Positions 15,408 to 24,570 are shown, counted from the stretch's first letter. The stretch: 64,000 nucleotides of DNA from CAYWCV01 sp964629885 (GCA_964629885.1 CAZVRJ010000009.1:6414-70413); one strand, 5' to 3'. The notes: a model not told the origin generated them from the letters alone. A program made the numbers and translations.

Positions 15408-17558
15408 CTACTCCCCTACATATCTTTCGAAGAACTCCCAAATTCGGAGCATCCGGTCAAAACGGTGACGCACATTACCTGTGCGCGAAAGTTCGTGGCT
15501 GGCACCCGGTACGCGGACATACTCGACATCCCGCTCAAGAATCTTCAGGCTTTTGTAGAGCATTTCACTTTGGATGACCCCCGTTCTTAGATCAACATCG
15601 CCGTGCTTGATGAGCAATGGTGTCTTGATCTGATCCACATAAGTGATGGGCGACTCGCGTTCGAGAATGGGTTGGATGGCATCCTCCCATGGGTATCCAC
15701 CGAAATGATTTGGCACAAGACGCCAAGCGTTGCCTTCTCCCATAAATGTGTCGAGATCATACACGCCGCGCTGTGCGTAGGCCGCCTTGAAACGGTGGTC
15801 GAAGGCTACGATCCAAGCAGTGAGATATCCGGCATAAGACCCACCGGTGATCACTAGCCTCTCGGGATCGACCCAGTCTTGCTTTAGAGCCATGTCAACG
15901 GCTGCAAGAACATCTCCTGCAGGTCCATGTCCCCAATCCTGGTAGTTGGCGTACTGGAAATCAACTCCATAACCACCCGATCCGCGTGGATTCGCAAACA
16001 CCGTGCCGTAGTTCTTGCTAGCAAAGAACTGGAACTCGTGCCACATGCTCGGCTCGCCCGTTCCCCACATAGCCGATGGACCACCATGGATATTTAACAC
16101 AAGGGGGTACTTTTTGCCGGGCTCAGCAAATGCAGGCTTCATGATCCAATATTCGATTTCGAGACCGTCGGGACGGGTGAGCGTCGCCTTGACTGGGGTG
16201 CTCACCTTGCGCTCGGAGATCCAGCTGCTGTTGTGGCTGGTAATTGCTTTAGCTGTTCCACCCTGAATTGGACGAGTGAACATTTCGTAGGGATTCTGCG
16301 CGGTGGTAAGCACATACACCAGGCCATTTCTTGTGACAGCATAACTCCTAACACCCGTGTCGGTGTCGGTAAGCATTGTCACCTTACCCGATAGGTCGAT
16401 ATTGTACAACGGAGTGCCACCGTTTGTCGATGCTGTGAAGTATAGCGACCTATTGTCAGTAGCCCAAGTTACGCTTCCCGCAGAGCGGTGGAAATTGCTG
16501 GTTATGATACGTGCATTACTGCCGTCGGAATTCATGATTCCAATCTGAGACTGTGAAAACCCACGTGGTTCATCGGGCGATGCACTGAAGCTAATGAGTT
16601 TACCATCGGGTGAATACTGTGGGTTTCCTAGGCTATAGCCATTCATTGACAAGAATTTTCGAAAGCCGGTGCCATCTACATTCATCATATAAATATTGTT
16701 TCCACCTTGGCGACGATCGGGATGTAGTGTCGAGTCGGGGTTACCCGTAAAAATGACAGTTTTGCCGTCGGGCGACCAGTTTGACCCACCCCAACTGAAA
16801 AATCCCTTTGTCAAAGCCTTGCCGCCTGAACCTTTTTCGGTCTCCATCACGTACATATGGTTATAGGACCAGTTGGGATTCAGCCCTGTCTCGCCTTGAA
16901 AATTTAGGCGGTTAATCACTTTTGGGCTCTGATCTCCCTCTTGCTTGTTCAACCAAGCGCGCACGGCTGCTAAATCGCCGTCAGGATCAGGCTTTGTGAC
17001 GGTGTCGGGCATGACATTGATACCGGGCTTCTCAAGCGGCCAAGGTGGAAGCGACTTCATCTGCTTCACCATATCTTCGTGACTCGTGCTGCGACTGAAC
17101 AGGATTTGTTTGCCATCGGGCGAAAAATTTGCACCCGATACGCCCTGGGTGTCAGTTGTAAGCGGTGTTGCCTCTCCGCCCCTCATCGATAGCACCATGA
17201 TTTGCGATCTATTGTCGACCGTACGATTGAACGAAAGTCGTTCGTTATCGAGCCAATACGGATTGGTGCTATTGGTTGCAGCAGTTGTGAGCTGGCGTGG
17301 CGGTGTGCTACCGTCGAAAGGGACCATCCAAATTTGGGTTCGGTATAGATATTCTCCAGCTTTCGCGCGGTCTGGCTCAATGGTCTGAACCGTATAAGCA
17401 ACCAGCCTACCGTCTGGCGAAACTGCGATGTTGCCCAACTGGGCAATGCGGGTCATGTCGGTCATTGAGACCGGTTTACTACCATTTTGCGACAATGCAA
17501 TGGTTGCTGGTATGACGAATAACAAGATTACTGTTACCAGTTGGACGACACGTTTCAT
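15408..17558 (-). CDS. Secreted S9-family prolyl oligopeptidase-like peptidase
   Basis: A 716-residue serine peptidase with a signal peptide (MKRVVQLVTVILLFVIPATIALS). Residues about 30-430 form a TolB/WD-like propeller with repeated SPDGK blades; the C-terminal alpha/beta hydrolase has Ser574 in GGSYAGY, Asp656 in GDVDLRTG and His688 in ASHELSR. The architecture is that of acylaminoacyl peptidase/DPP-like S9C enzymes that cleave short peptides in the periplasm. It diverges from the propeller-amidohydrolase gene at 17689 with a 130-base shared upstream region. Confidence 0.92.
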   Translation of the reverse strand: MKRVVQLVTVILLFVIPATIALSQNGSKPVSMTDMTRIAQLGNIAVSPDGRLVAYTVQTIEPDRAKAGEYLYRTQIWMVPFDGSTPPRQLTTAATNSTNPYWLDNERLSFNRTVDNRSQIMVLSMRGGEATPLTTDTQGVSGANFSPDGKQILFSRSTSHEDMVKQMKSLPPWPLEKPGINVMPDTVTKPDPDGDLAAVRAWLNKQEGDQSPKVINRLNFQGETGLNPNWSYNHMYVMETEKGSGGKALTKGFFSWGGSNWSPDGKTVIFTGNPDSTLHPDRRQGGNNIYMMNVDGTGFRKFLSMNGYSLGNPQYSPDGKLISFSASPDEPRGFSQSQIGIMNSDGSNARIITSNFHRSAGSVTWATDNRSLYFTASTNGGTPLYNIDLSGKVTMLTDTDTGVRSYAVTRNGLVYVLTTAQNPYEMFTRPIQGGTAKAITSHNSSWISERKVSTPVKATLTRPDGLEIEYWIMKPAFAEPGKKYPLVLNIHGGPSAMWGTGEPSMWHEFQFFASKNYGTVFANPRGSGGYGVDFQYANYQDWGHGPAGDVLAAVDMALKQDWVDPERLVITGGSYAGYLTAWIVAFDHRFKAAYAQRGVYDLDTFMGEGNAWRLVPNHFGGYPWEDAIQPILERESPITYVDQIKTPLLIKHGDVDLRTGVIQSEMLYKSLKILERDVEYVRVPGASHELSRTGNVRHRFDRMLRIWEFFERYVGE

Positions 17559-17688
17559 AAAGATGGACTATGTTGATCGAGTAAGTGGGAATATGCACCG
17601 ATGGCAGGAATCATCCAAGCAAGGCAAGGATGAAATTCTTCCTGGCATTGCTATATTGGCCAATGATCACTCAAATTTGGCCCAATTC

Positions 17689-20600
17689 ATGATGAAGAAT
17701 CAGATTTTCAACGCAGTTAGTGCATCTGCTCTACTTTTGTTAACCTCACTAACAGTTATTGCTCAAGAGGCACCCAAGACGCCTGTCACCGACTGGCACG
17801 TCGATTCTAAGGAAATTTCATTCACAGTTACAGAAGGCACGTGGATGAATCTTGATGTGAGTCCCGATGGCAAGACGATCGTATTCGATATGCTGGGCGA
17901 CATCTACAGCATCCCGATTACGGGTGGCAAAGCCCGTGTTTTGCAGTCTGGACCTGCTTGGCAGGTTCAGCCGCGATTTAGTCCAGATGGAAAGACCATC
18001 CTCTTTACCAGCGATTCGGGTGGTGGCGACAACGTCTGGTTCATGGATGCCGACGGCACCAATGCGCGACAGATTACCCGTGAGGATTTCCGCCTGCTCA
18101 ATAATGCGGTTTGGATGCCCGATGGTGAGTATTTCGTGGCGCGCAAGCACTTTACAGGTACTCGCTCGCTTGGCGCAGGCGAGATGTGGATGTATCATCG
18201 CAGCGGTGGTACCGGACTCCAACTCACCCAGCGCAAAAATGATCAGCAGGATGTGAACGAACCGAGTGTTTCTCCCGACGGACGATATGTCTACTACAGC
18301 GAGGATGTGTATGCAGGCGGGCAGTTTCTGTACAACAAGGATCCCAACAGTCAGATTTATGTGATTAAGCGATATGATCGCCAAAGGGGTACGAATGAGA
18401 CGGTATTATCGGGTCCCGGTGGAGCAGCGCGTCCTCAAGTGTCGAACGATGGAAGCCACGTCGCTTTTGTGCGCAGGGTGCGCAACCAGTCTGTGTTATT
18501 TTTGTATGACACGCGTACCGCGGAAGAATGGCCGATCTTCGACAAACTCGACATGGATCAGCAAGAGGCATGGGCCATATTTGGGGTCTATCCAGGTTTT
18601 GCTTGGATGCCTGGCGATAAGCATATCGTGATATGGGGACAGGGGAAGCTTTGGAAGGTGGCTGTAGATGGTACCGGTTCTGAGCAGATACCATTTGAAG
18701 TGGATGTGAAGCAGCGTGTAGCTGAGGCACTTCGGTTCGAACAGAATCCAGCTCCTGATGTGATCACACCCAAGGTAATTCGTCATGCGGCTACATCGCC
18801 CGATGGTAAGACGCTGGTTTTCAACGCGGTTGGATATCTTTGGAAAAAGGACTTGCCAAACGGCAAACCGGTGCGCCTTACAAAAGGTGAGGACTTTGAA
18901 TTTGAGCCTACTTTCAGTCCAGATGGGAACAGGATTACCTATGTAACTTGGGATGACGAAGATATGGGCCGCATCATGCTGCTCGATATGAGACGTGCAA
19001 ATGCGACACCAACGGCACTGACCACGGTAAAGGGGATCTATCGTACCCCTAGATGGTCGCCCGACGGTACCGAAATCGTTTATTCCCGTGAGCCTGGGAA
19101 CAATCATCAAGGATTCGCTTTTGCAAACCGCTCCGGGCTCTATCGCATCAAAGTGGGCGGCGGCGAGCCCGTGATGATAACTCAAGAGGGGCAGTATCCG
19201 CAATATTCGGCCGATGGGAAGCGAATTTTCTATCAGACAGGTGGGTATTTCTTCGGGGCTTTGGGTAAAGCGCTTAAAAGCGTGAATTTGGATGGGGCAG
19301 AGGTGCTCACGCACTATACATCGCGCTACGCCAACAGAATGATTCCGAGTCCAGATGGAAAGTGGATGGCCTATCAGGAGCTATTCAAGGTCTATCTCGT
19401 ACCTTTGGTTCTTAATGGCAACACCATTGATCTGTCGGCAACGACAAGGGCCGTGCCGATTACACAGGTCACGAAAGACGCAGGAATCGCACTTCATTGG
19501 AGTGCGGATGGCAGCAAACTGCACTGGACATACGGTGATGAGTATTTTTCTACTGACGTGAGGCAACGATTTGCCCACCTCGACACCCCTGGTGCCAAAC
19601 CAATGGCACCCGACAGCTCAGGCTTGAAAATTGGATTAGAGGTGCCGTTGGCCAAGCCCACAGGTAGAACGGCATTCACCAATGCACGCATCATCACGAT
19701 GAACGGCAACGAAGTGATTGAAAACGGCGTCATTGTAGTGAATGGTAATCGCATCGAAGCTGTAGGCGCCACTGGATCCGTATCGGTGCCCTCAGATGCT
19801 CGAGTGGTTGATGCCGCCGGCAAGACCATCATGCCGGGTCTAGTGGATGTGCACGCTCACGTGGGTGATTTCCGTGAAGGATTGAGTCCTAAGCAGAACT
19901 GGTATTACTATGCCAACTTGGCGTATGGGGTTACCACCTCGCATGACCCAAGCTCACATACCGAAATGATCTTCGCCCATAGCGAACTCATAAAGAGCGG
20001 TGCAATGGTTGGTCCGAGGCTGTTCAGTACGGGTATTATTCTTTATGGCGCTGACGGCGATTTCAAGGCGGTGATCAACAGTTTAGATGATGCCCGCTCG
20101 GCTTTGCGTCGTACCAAGGCTTTCGGAGCCTTCTCGGTCAAGAGCTACAACCAACCTCGTAGGGACCAAAGACTTCACGTGCTTACGGCCGCTAAAGAGC
20201 TCGAAATGAACGTCGTTCCAGAAGGCGGATCCCACTTTTTCCACAATATGACCATGGTGATGGATGGACATACTGGGGTGGAGCACAACATCCCCATTGC
20301 AAAGCTATATGATGATGTGGTCAAATTTTGGAGCAGCACCAAGGTTGGATATACCCTTACGCTCGTTGTGAACTATGGCAGTCTCAATGGCGAGTTCTAC
20401 TGGTATCAGAATACCGATGTCTGGTCGAAAGAGCGCTTATTGAGATTCGTGCCTCGCAGTATTGTGGATGCCCGTTCTCGCCACCGCACCATGGTTCCCG
20501 ATGAGGAGTACGATTCCGGGTTTATCGAAGTGAGCCGTTCAGCTAAGAAACTCGCAGACGCAGGCGTAAAAGTAAATATGGGCGCCCATGGTCAAATGCA

Positions 20601-20976
20601 GGGGCTTGGTGCCCACTGGGAGACTTGGATGATTGGCATGGGTGGTCAGTCGAATATGGAGACCCTGCGGTCTACCACCTGGAATGGAGCTTACTACCTT
20701 GGGATGGAGAAGCACATCGGCAGCTTGGAAGTCGGTAAGTTGGCAGACATCATTGTTTTAGACGCCAATCCACTCGATGACATCCGCAACACCGAGCATG
20801 TTCGTTATACGATGATCAACGGTAAACTCTACGATGCCGCCACCATGCGGGAGTATGGATCACAGGGTCCTACCCCAGAATTTTGGTGGCAGCGCAACCG
20901 TGCGAGCAACGCATTCCCTTGGTTTGGTCCAGCACAAGGGTTCACGGTGCCGCAGTGTGGTTGTGGGGTACATTGA
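17689..20976 (+). CDS. Secreted TolB-propeller amidohydrolase (imidazolonepropionase-like)
   Basis: A 1095-residue exported enzyme. The ATG at 17689 (or 17692) begins a signal peptide (MMKNQIFNAVSASALLLLTSLTVIAQ); the open frame extends much further upstream without one. Residues about 45-640 contain many SPDGK/SADGK propeller blades, as in TolB and Tricorn. The C-terminal part, from about 660, is a metal-dependent amidohydrolase: IMPGLVDVHAHVG supplies the HxH pair, MNVVPEGGSHFFHNMTMV and GAHGQMQGLGAHWE further ligands, and GKLADIIVLDANPL closes the fold. Family members are often annotated as periplasmic peptidases or dipeptidases; the substrate here is unknown. Confidence 0.88.
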   Translation: MMKNQIFNAVSASALLLLTSLTVIAQEAPKTPVTDWHVDSKEISFTVTEGTWMNLDVSPDGKTIVFDMLGDIYSIPITGGKARVLQSGPAWQVQPRFSPDGKTILFTSDSGGGDNVWFMDADGTNARQITREDFRLLNNAVWMPDGEYFVARKHFTGTRSLGAGEMWMYHRSGGTGLQLTQRKNDQQDVNEPSVSPDGRYVYYSEDVYAGGQFLYNKDPNSQIYVIKRYDRQRGTNETVLSGPGGAARPQVSNDGSHVAFVRRVRNQSVLFLYDTRTAEEWPIFDKLDMDQQEAWAIFGVYPGFAWMPGDKHIVIWGQGKLWKVAVDGTGSEQIPFEVDVKQRVAEALRFEQNPAPDVITPKVIRHAATSPDGKTLVFNAVGYLWKKDLPNGKPVRLTKGEDFEFEPTFSPDGNRITYVTWDDEDMGRIMLLDMRRANATPTALTTVKGIYRTPRWSPDGTEIVYSREPGNNHQGFAFANRSGLYRIKVGGGEPVMITQEGQYPQYSADGKRIFYQTGGYFFGALGKALKSVNLDGAEVLTHYTSRYANRMIPSPDGKWMAYQELFKVYLVPLVLNGNTIDLSATTRAVPITQVTKDAGIALHWSADGSKLHWTYGDEYFSTDVRQRFAHLDTPGAKPMAPDSSGLKIGLEVPLAKPTGRTAFTNARIITMNGNEVIENGVIVVNGNRIEAVGATGSVSVPSDARVVDAAGKTIMPGLVDVHAHVGDFREGLSPKQNWYYYANLAYGVTTSHDPSSHTEMIFAHSELIKSGAMVGPRLFSTGIILYGADGDFKAVINSLDDARSALRRTKAFGAFSVKSYNQPRRDQRLHVLTAAKELEMNVVPEGGSHFFHNMTMVMDGHTGVEHNIPIAKLYDDVVKFWSSTKVGYTLTLVVNYGSLNGEFYWYQNTDVWSKERLLRFVPRSIVDARSRHRTMVPDEEYDSGFIEVSRSAKKLADAGVKVNMGAHGQMQGLGAHWETWMIGMGGQSNMETLRSTTWNGAYYLGMEKHIGSLEVGKLADIIVLDANPLDDIRNTEHVRYTMINGKLYDAATMREYGSQGPTPEFWWQRNRASNAFPWFGPAQGFTVPQCGCGVH

Positions 20977-20979
20977 TCA

Positions 20980-21429
20980 TTATTTGATTGCAATGTGATA
21001 CTGAATATCCTTCAGTTGCGAAAGTATTTCATAGACGGACATCCCTCTGTCCTCGCTGAGTTGATATATAAGCTTGGGTCTGATTTCGTCGGCAAGCAGA
21101 TCCAGGCTCCCTCCCTCATGTATGTATGCCTGCGATAATGTGCCACGAAAATGGGCGATGTAACCATTCTCTAAATGGTCGCACAGGCAGTATGCTTGGG
21201 CTTGCATCGATGGGTGGACCTGAACATTCATCATGTTGTGGTGCACGTCTTTACATAAAGGGATATCCAGACCATCGTTGTAGAGCTTGATTTTCACAAT
21301 CTTGCGTTTTGGTTCGGTGCCGAGATTGCCGAGGTCTGTGGTTGTCAGTTCTGAAACTGGTACTTCAAAGTACAAGGGACCCCCTATTAATGTTCGGTCA
21401 GATATGGTAGTTAGCATGGTGTTTCGCAT
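20980..21429 (-). CDS. Hypothetical protein
   Basis: I do not recognise this 149-residue protein. It has no signal peptide, membrane helix or obvious repeat. A GAGAAG purine run lies just upstream of the ATG at 21429; an alternative ATG is at 21417. Its sequence is mixed and coding-like, with two cysteines in AYCLCDHLENG and two histidines in KDVHHNMMNVQVH, which might suggest metal or redox chemistry, though this is weak. Its stop lies 4 bases from the stop of the convergent amidohydrolase gene. Confidence 0.6.
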   Translation of the reverse strand: MRNTMLTTISDRTLIGGPLYFEVPVSELTTTDLGNLGTEPKRKIVKIKLYNDGLDIPLCKDVHHNMMNVQVHPSMQAQAYCLCDHLENGYIAHFRGTLSQAYIHEGGSLDLLADEIRPKLIYQLSEDRGMSVYEILSQLKDIQYHIAIK

Positions 21430-21539
21430 TTACTTCTCAGGTGTGCACGCCAGTCATCGGCGTTGCATTTCAAGTAAAGTAAAGCGTGATGCAACGGAAG
21501 TGTGGGAAAATTGCGAACCATTCTGAACCCGATCTGAAC

Positions 21540-21682
21540 CTGAGGTGAGAGCAAGAGCAAGAGCAGCAGCAAGAGCAGCAGCAAGAGCAAGAGCAGCAGC
21601 AAGAACAAGAGCAGCAGCAAGAACAAGAGCAGCAGCAAGAGCAAGAAGAAGTGCAATTTTCAATTTTCAATTTTCAATTTTC
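21540..21682. repeat. GAGCAA / GAGCAGCAGCAA array followed by AATTTTC heptamers
   Basis: From about 21540 to 21650 the plus strand is built of GAGCAA and AGCAGCAAG words, changing in places to GAACAA. From 21655 to 21682 follow four copies of AATTTTC. The minus strand would translate as poly-Leu or Leu/Ala tracts in every frame, which is not taken as coding. The complementary CTCTTG/TTCTTG words also occur in the signal-peptide codons of the TonB receptor at 41780-41835. Confidence 0.9.
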
Positions 21683-21711
21683 CGTATCTTTTCAAATTCT
21701 ACATCAGAATA

Positions 21712-21797
21712 GGAGAGGTGCCAGAGTGGTCGATCGGGCCTGTCTCGAAAACAGGTGTACCTTATGGGTACCGAGGGTTCGAATCCCTCCCTCTCCG
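21712..21797 (+). tRNA. tRNA-Ser (anticodon CGA)
   Basis: The acceptor strands GGAGAGG (21712-21718) and CCTCTCC (21790-21796) pair fully, with discriminator G at 21797. The anticodon stem CCTGT/ACAGG flanks the loop CTCGAAA, giving anticodon CGA (21746-21748), which reads UCG serine codons. A long variable arm (around GTACC...GGTAC) marks it as class II, and the T arm GAGGG-TTCGAAT-CCCTC is perfect. The CCA end is not encoded. Confidence 0.97.
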
Positions 21798-21800
21798 CTG

Positions 21801-21837
21801 AAATAAAGCCCGTCCATTTGGTCGGGCTTTATTTGTT
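21801..21837 (+). terminator. Rho-independent terminator after tRNA-Ser
   Basis: A 12-bp perfect stem: AAATAAAGCCCG at 21801-21812 and CGGGCTTTATTT at 21823-21834, with a 10-base loop and a following T-rich GTTGTT. It is symmetric enough to work on both strands, and it insulates the tRNA from the operon that starts at 21921. Confidence 0.9.
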
Positions 21838-21920
21838 GTTAGCTCACTCCTAGTTAGCTTCTATTCACACCCTATTGATGCTCGAATACTTAAGCGTCAT
21901 TTCTCGTCGTTCTACTTTTT

Positions 21921-22172
21921 ATGGACATTAAAAAAAATATCGCAATCAGCGACTCTGGGTTTGTTTTCAATCCGAACAATGGAGACTCGTTTACGCTGAA
22001 CCCAATAGGTCTTGAGATCGTCCGGCTCATTCAGGAGGGCAAGGACGATAACGACATCGTCGACCACATTACTGAAAACTATTCAGTCGACGCCTCCACA
22101 GTCGAGAAAGACGTATACGATTTTAAGAAGTCGATTATCCGATACAAGCTAGGCAATGAAAAAGCCGATTAA
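21921..22172 (+). CDS. PqqD-family peptide-binding protein (RRE)
   Basis: An 83-residue stand-alone PqqD-like domain. Family features are ISDSGFVFNPNNGDSFTLNPIGLEIVRLIQEGK and the C-terminal helix TVEKDVYDFKKSIIRYKLG. PqqD-type domains (RiPP recognition elements) bind the leader region of a peptide substrate and present it to modifying enzymes. No PqqA-like gene, radical SAM enzyme or other canonical peptide-modifying enzyme is next to it; instead it is the first gene of a six-gene operon and overlaps the ATP-grasp gene by 17 bases. A possible leader-like substrate is the N-terminus of the decarboxylase at 23212 (inference). Confidence 0.85.
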   Translation: MDIKKNIAISDSGFVFNPNNGDSFTLNPIGLEIVRLIQEGKDDNDIVDHITENYSVDASTVEKDVYDFKKSIIRYKLGNEKAD

Positions 22173-23202
22173 TATTGCCGTAAGCGGTCTCAACGCGATC
22201 GACAGCCCAGGACCTGGTGTGCCGGTGATTCGGGCACTCAAGGAAGGTGAGTTTTATAAGCCTCACATCATCGGACTCAACTATGAGGCGCTTGAGCCGG
22301 GCATCTACATGCACGACATCGTGGATGTATCCTACAAAGTACCTATGCCTACCGAGGGCGTGCAATTGCTTTACGAACGTATAGCTCAAATACATCAGCA
22401 CGAAAAAATCGATGTGATCATCCCTAATTTCGATGCCGAACTGTTCGGATACATCAAGTTGGAAGACAGACTTCGCAATGAGCTTGGAATACGACTTTTT
22501 ATGCCTTCGACAGAACAGTTTGAGTCAAGACAAAAAACTGTCTTGTTCGATTTTGGGAAAAAGCACGGCGTGAAGGTGCCAAAGGCTGAATTGGTGAACA
22601 ACGTTGCAGACCTCAAGGAACTCACTTACGATTTCGAATTTCCAATCGTCATCAAAGGCAAGTACTATGATGCAGGCATAGCTCACAATCTCGAACAGGC
22701 GATCAGCTATTTCTACAAGATCAGTGCGAAATGGGGGCTTCCCATTATTGTGCAAGAGTTTATATCTGGTATGGAGGTGAACGTGACGGCCTTGGGCGAC
22801 GGCACAGGGCGAACCATCGGTGCTGTGCCCATGCGCAAACTCTTTATCACCGATAAGGGGAAAGCTTGGGCGGGTGTTACACTCGATGACGAAGAATTGT
22901 TGGCCATCACACACAACCTGATTGCCTCCACGAAGTGGCGAGGTGGTCTGGAGCTGGAATTTGTGAAGACAGACAAAGACGAGTACTACCTACTTGAGAT
23001 CAACCCTCGATTCCCAGCTTGGGTTTACTTGGCCAAGGGTGCAGGTCAGAATCACCCGGAAGCCTTAGTCAAAATGGCAATGGGCGAAGACGTGGAGCCG
23101 TTCAGCCACTACGAAACGGGGAAATTATTCATACGCTATTCGTGGGACATGATAGTAGATTTGAGTGAATATCAGCAAATTTCGATGACGGGAAAACTTT
23201 AA
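22156..23202 (+). CDS. ATP-grasp carboxylate-amine ligase
   Basis: A 348-residue cytoplasmic ATP-grasp enzyme. The N-terminal pre-ATP-grasp domain begins INIAVSGLNAIDSPGPGVPVIRALKEG. The core has FPIVIKGKYYDAG (ATP-binding Lys), IIVQEFISGMEVNVTALGDG and the Mg-binding FVKTDKDEYYLLEINPRFPAW (E-x-NPR). Such enzymes form acylphosphates and join a carboxylate to an amine or thiol. Placed between a PqqD-like protein and a PLP decarboxylase, it may attach an amino acid or amine to a peptide or small molecule, but the substrate is not known. Its start lies inside the pqqD-like gene; the decarboxylase begins 9 bases after its stop. Confidence 0.88.
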   Translation: MKKPINIAVSGLNAIDSPGPGVPVIRALKEGEFYKPHIIGLNYEALEPGIYMHDIVDVSYKVPMPTEGVQLLYERIAQIHQHEKIDVIIPNFDAELFGYIKLEDRLRNELGIRLFMPSTEQFESRQKTVLFDFGKKHGVKVPKAELVNNVADLKELTYDFEFPIVIKGKYYDAGIAHNLEQAISYFYKISAKWGLPIIVQEFISGMEVNVTALGDGTGRTIGAVPMRKLFITDKGKAWAGVTLDDEELLAITHNLIASTKWRGGLELEFVKTDKDEYYLLEINPRFPAWVYLAKGAGQNHPEALVKMAMGEDVEPFSHYETGKLFIRYSWDMIVDLSEYQQISMTGKL

Positions 23203-23211
23203 GGATTACCA

Positions 23212-24570
23212 ATGAAAAAGTCTTATGAACGTCCGATCATCCAGCCGCTCCAGAATGGGTCGATGAACAAATTTGGTCAGCGGAGTGCCTTTCAACCTGT
23301 CACCGCCATCGACAACAATCTTGTGGCCGATCTGGTCGATTCGTACGGTTCGCCTTTATTCGTGTTCAGCGAGCGGACTATTCGAGAGACATTTTCTCAG
23401 GCAAAGCGGGCATTTAGTACTCGTTATCCGAAGGTTCAATTCGCTTGGAGCTACAAAACGAATTATTTGAATGCGATATGCCGCGTATTTCATCAGCTTG
23501 GGTCGTGGGCCGAGGTAGTTTCGGGATTAGAATATGAAAAAGCACTTCGTAATGGAGTAGACCCAAAGCAAATTCTATTCAATGGCCCCGACAAGACCGA
23601 TGCCGAACTTCGGCTCGCCTCCGTTAATGGGTCGCCTATCCACATCGACCACTTGGACGAGTTATATCGGCTCACCGAAATTGCACGTGAACTCAATGTG
23701 AGACCCAAAGTTGCCATTCGAGTAAATATGGACACAGGGGTATATCCTCAGTGGGACCGATTCGGCTTCAACTACGAAAACGGGAGTGCTTGGGACGCCA
23801 TCAACAAAATCGTCCTTTCAGATGCCTTAGACCTTGTCGGTTTACATTGCCATATAGGTACTTTCATGCTCAGTACACAGGCATATGCCCTGGCGACGTC
23901 AAAGATGTGCGATTTAGCACTCAATATCGGACGGAAGTTTGGTCGCAAGATCCAGTATTTGGACATGGGTGGCGGTTTCGCCTCTAAGAATAGACTCAAA
24001 GGAAGCTATTTGGCTGGCGTGGATGCAAATCCTACATTCGATGATTATGCTGAGGTTATCACATCGGCTATCATCAATGCCGGGTTCACGGAAGACGATT
24101 TGCCCATCCTCATGTTGGAGACAGGGCGAGCCTTAATCGACGATTCGGGATATTTGCTCGGTTCAGTTATCTCGAACAAGCGCTTAGCTGACGGTAGACG
24201 AGCAACCATCGTCGATTTTGGGGTGAATATTATGTTTACGGCCTATTTTTACGACCACGATATTAGTCCAGCTCAAGATTTTGGTCACTACTTCGAAGAT
24301 TCGGTGATTTACGGTCCGCTCTGCATGAACATTGACATCATTCGTGATGCCATATCGTTGCCACCGCTCAAGGCGGGCGATCATTTGGTTGTTCACAGAG
24401 TTGGTGCTTACAACGTGACCCAAAGCATGCAGTTCATTACACTTCGCCCAGCTATGGTGCTGATCGACATGGAAGGCAGGCCACATATTATTAAGCAGCG
24501 GGAAAAACTCAGTGAAGTAGAGGCTAGCGAATCGGTGCCCGACTATCTTAAGGAGATCGATCCTAAATGA
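23212..24570 (+). CDS. Group III PLP-dependent decarboxylase (LysA-like) with leader-like N-terminus
   Basis: A 452-residue alanine-racemase-fold decarboxylase related to diaminopimelate and ornithine/arginine decarboxylases. All catalytic elements are present: Lys82 (SYKTN), His214 (HCHIGT), the glycine-rich loop DMGGGF (251-256), Glu303/Arg306 (ETGR), Cys371 and Asp375 (GPLCMNID), and Tyr400 (GAY). The first 28 residues lie outside the normal domain and read as a basic/polar peptide with Lys-Pro and NGSMNKFG words, resembling a RiPP leader. Since PqqD-like and ATP-grasp genes precede it, this tail may be what the PqqD-like protein recognises (inference). A true LysA role is less likely given this context. 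It overlaps the next gene by 4 bases. Confidence 0.87.
   Translation: MKKSYERPIIQPLQNGSMNKFGQRSAFQPVTAIDNNLVADLVDSYGSPLFVFSERTIRETFSQAKRAFSTRYPKVQFAWSYKTNYLNAICRVFHQLGSWAEVVSGLEYEKALRNGVDPKQILFNGPDKTDAELRLASVNGSPIHIDHLDELYRLTEIARELNVRPKVAIRVNMDTGVYPQWDRFGFNYENGSAWDAINKIVLSDALDLVGLHCHIGTFMLSTQAYALATSKMCDLALNIGRKFGRKIQYLDMGGGFASKNRLKGSYLAGVDANPTFDDYAEVITSAIINAGFTEDDLPILMLETGRALIDDSGYLLGSVISNKRLADGRRATIVDFGVNIMFTAYFYDHDISPAQDFGHYFEDSVIYGPLCMNIDIIRDAISLPPLKAGDHLVVHRVGAYNVTQSMQFITLRPAMVLIDMEGRPHIIKQREKLSEVEASESVPDYLKEIDPK

Noticed and set aside
15183..15590. Plus-strand frames with HPRHPRH / ALVALVAL and LPSLPS repeats
   Set aside because: They are low-complexity readings of the 9-bp array and run antisense into the S9 peptidase gene.
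18496..19314. 272-codon minus-strand frame opposite the propeller-amidohydrolase
   Set aside because: It is fully inside a strongly supported plus-strand gene, with no motif of its own.
21411..21670. Minus-strand frames rich in Leu, Ala or Cys/Ser
   Set aside because: They are translations of a tandem repeat that stays open in three frames at once; no gene-like composition and no support from context.
21712..21920. tRNA-linked integration site
   Set aside because: No integrase gene, no duplicated tRNA 3' end in the window, and the downstream operon has the same codon character as its surroundings.
23212..24570. Straightforward LysA (diaminopimelate decarboxylase)
   Set aside because: The catalytic residues fit the superfamily, but the PqqD/ATP-grasp operon and the N-terminal tail argue against a housekeeping lysine gene; substrate is left open.
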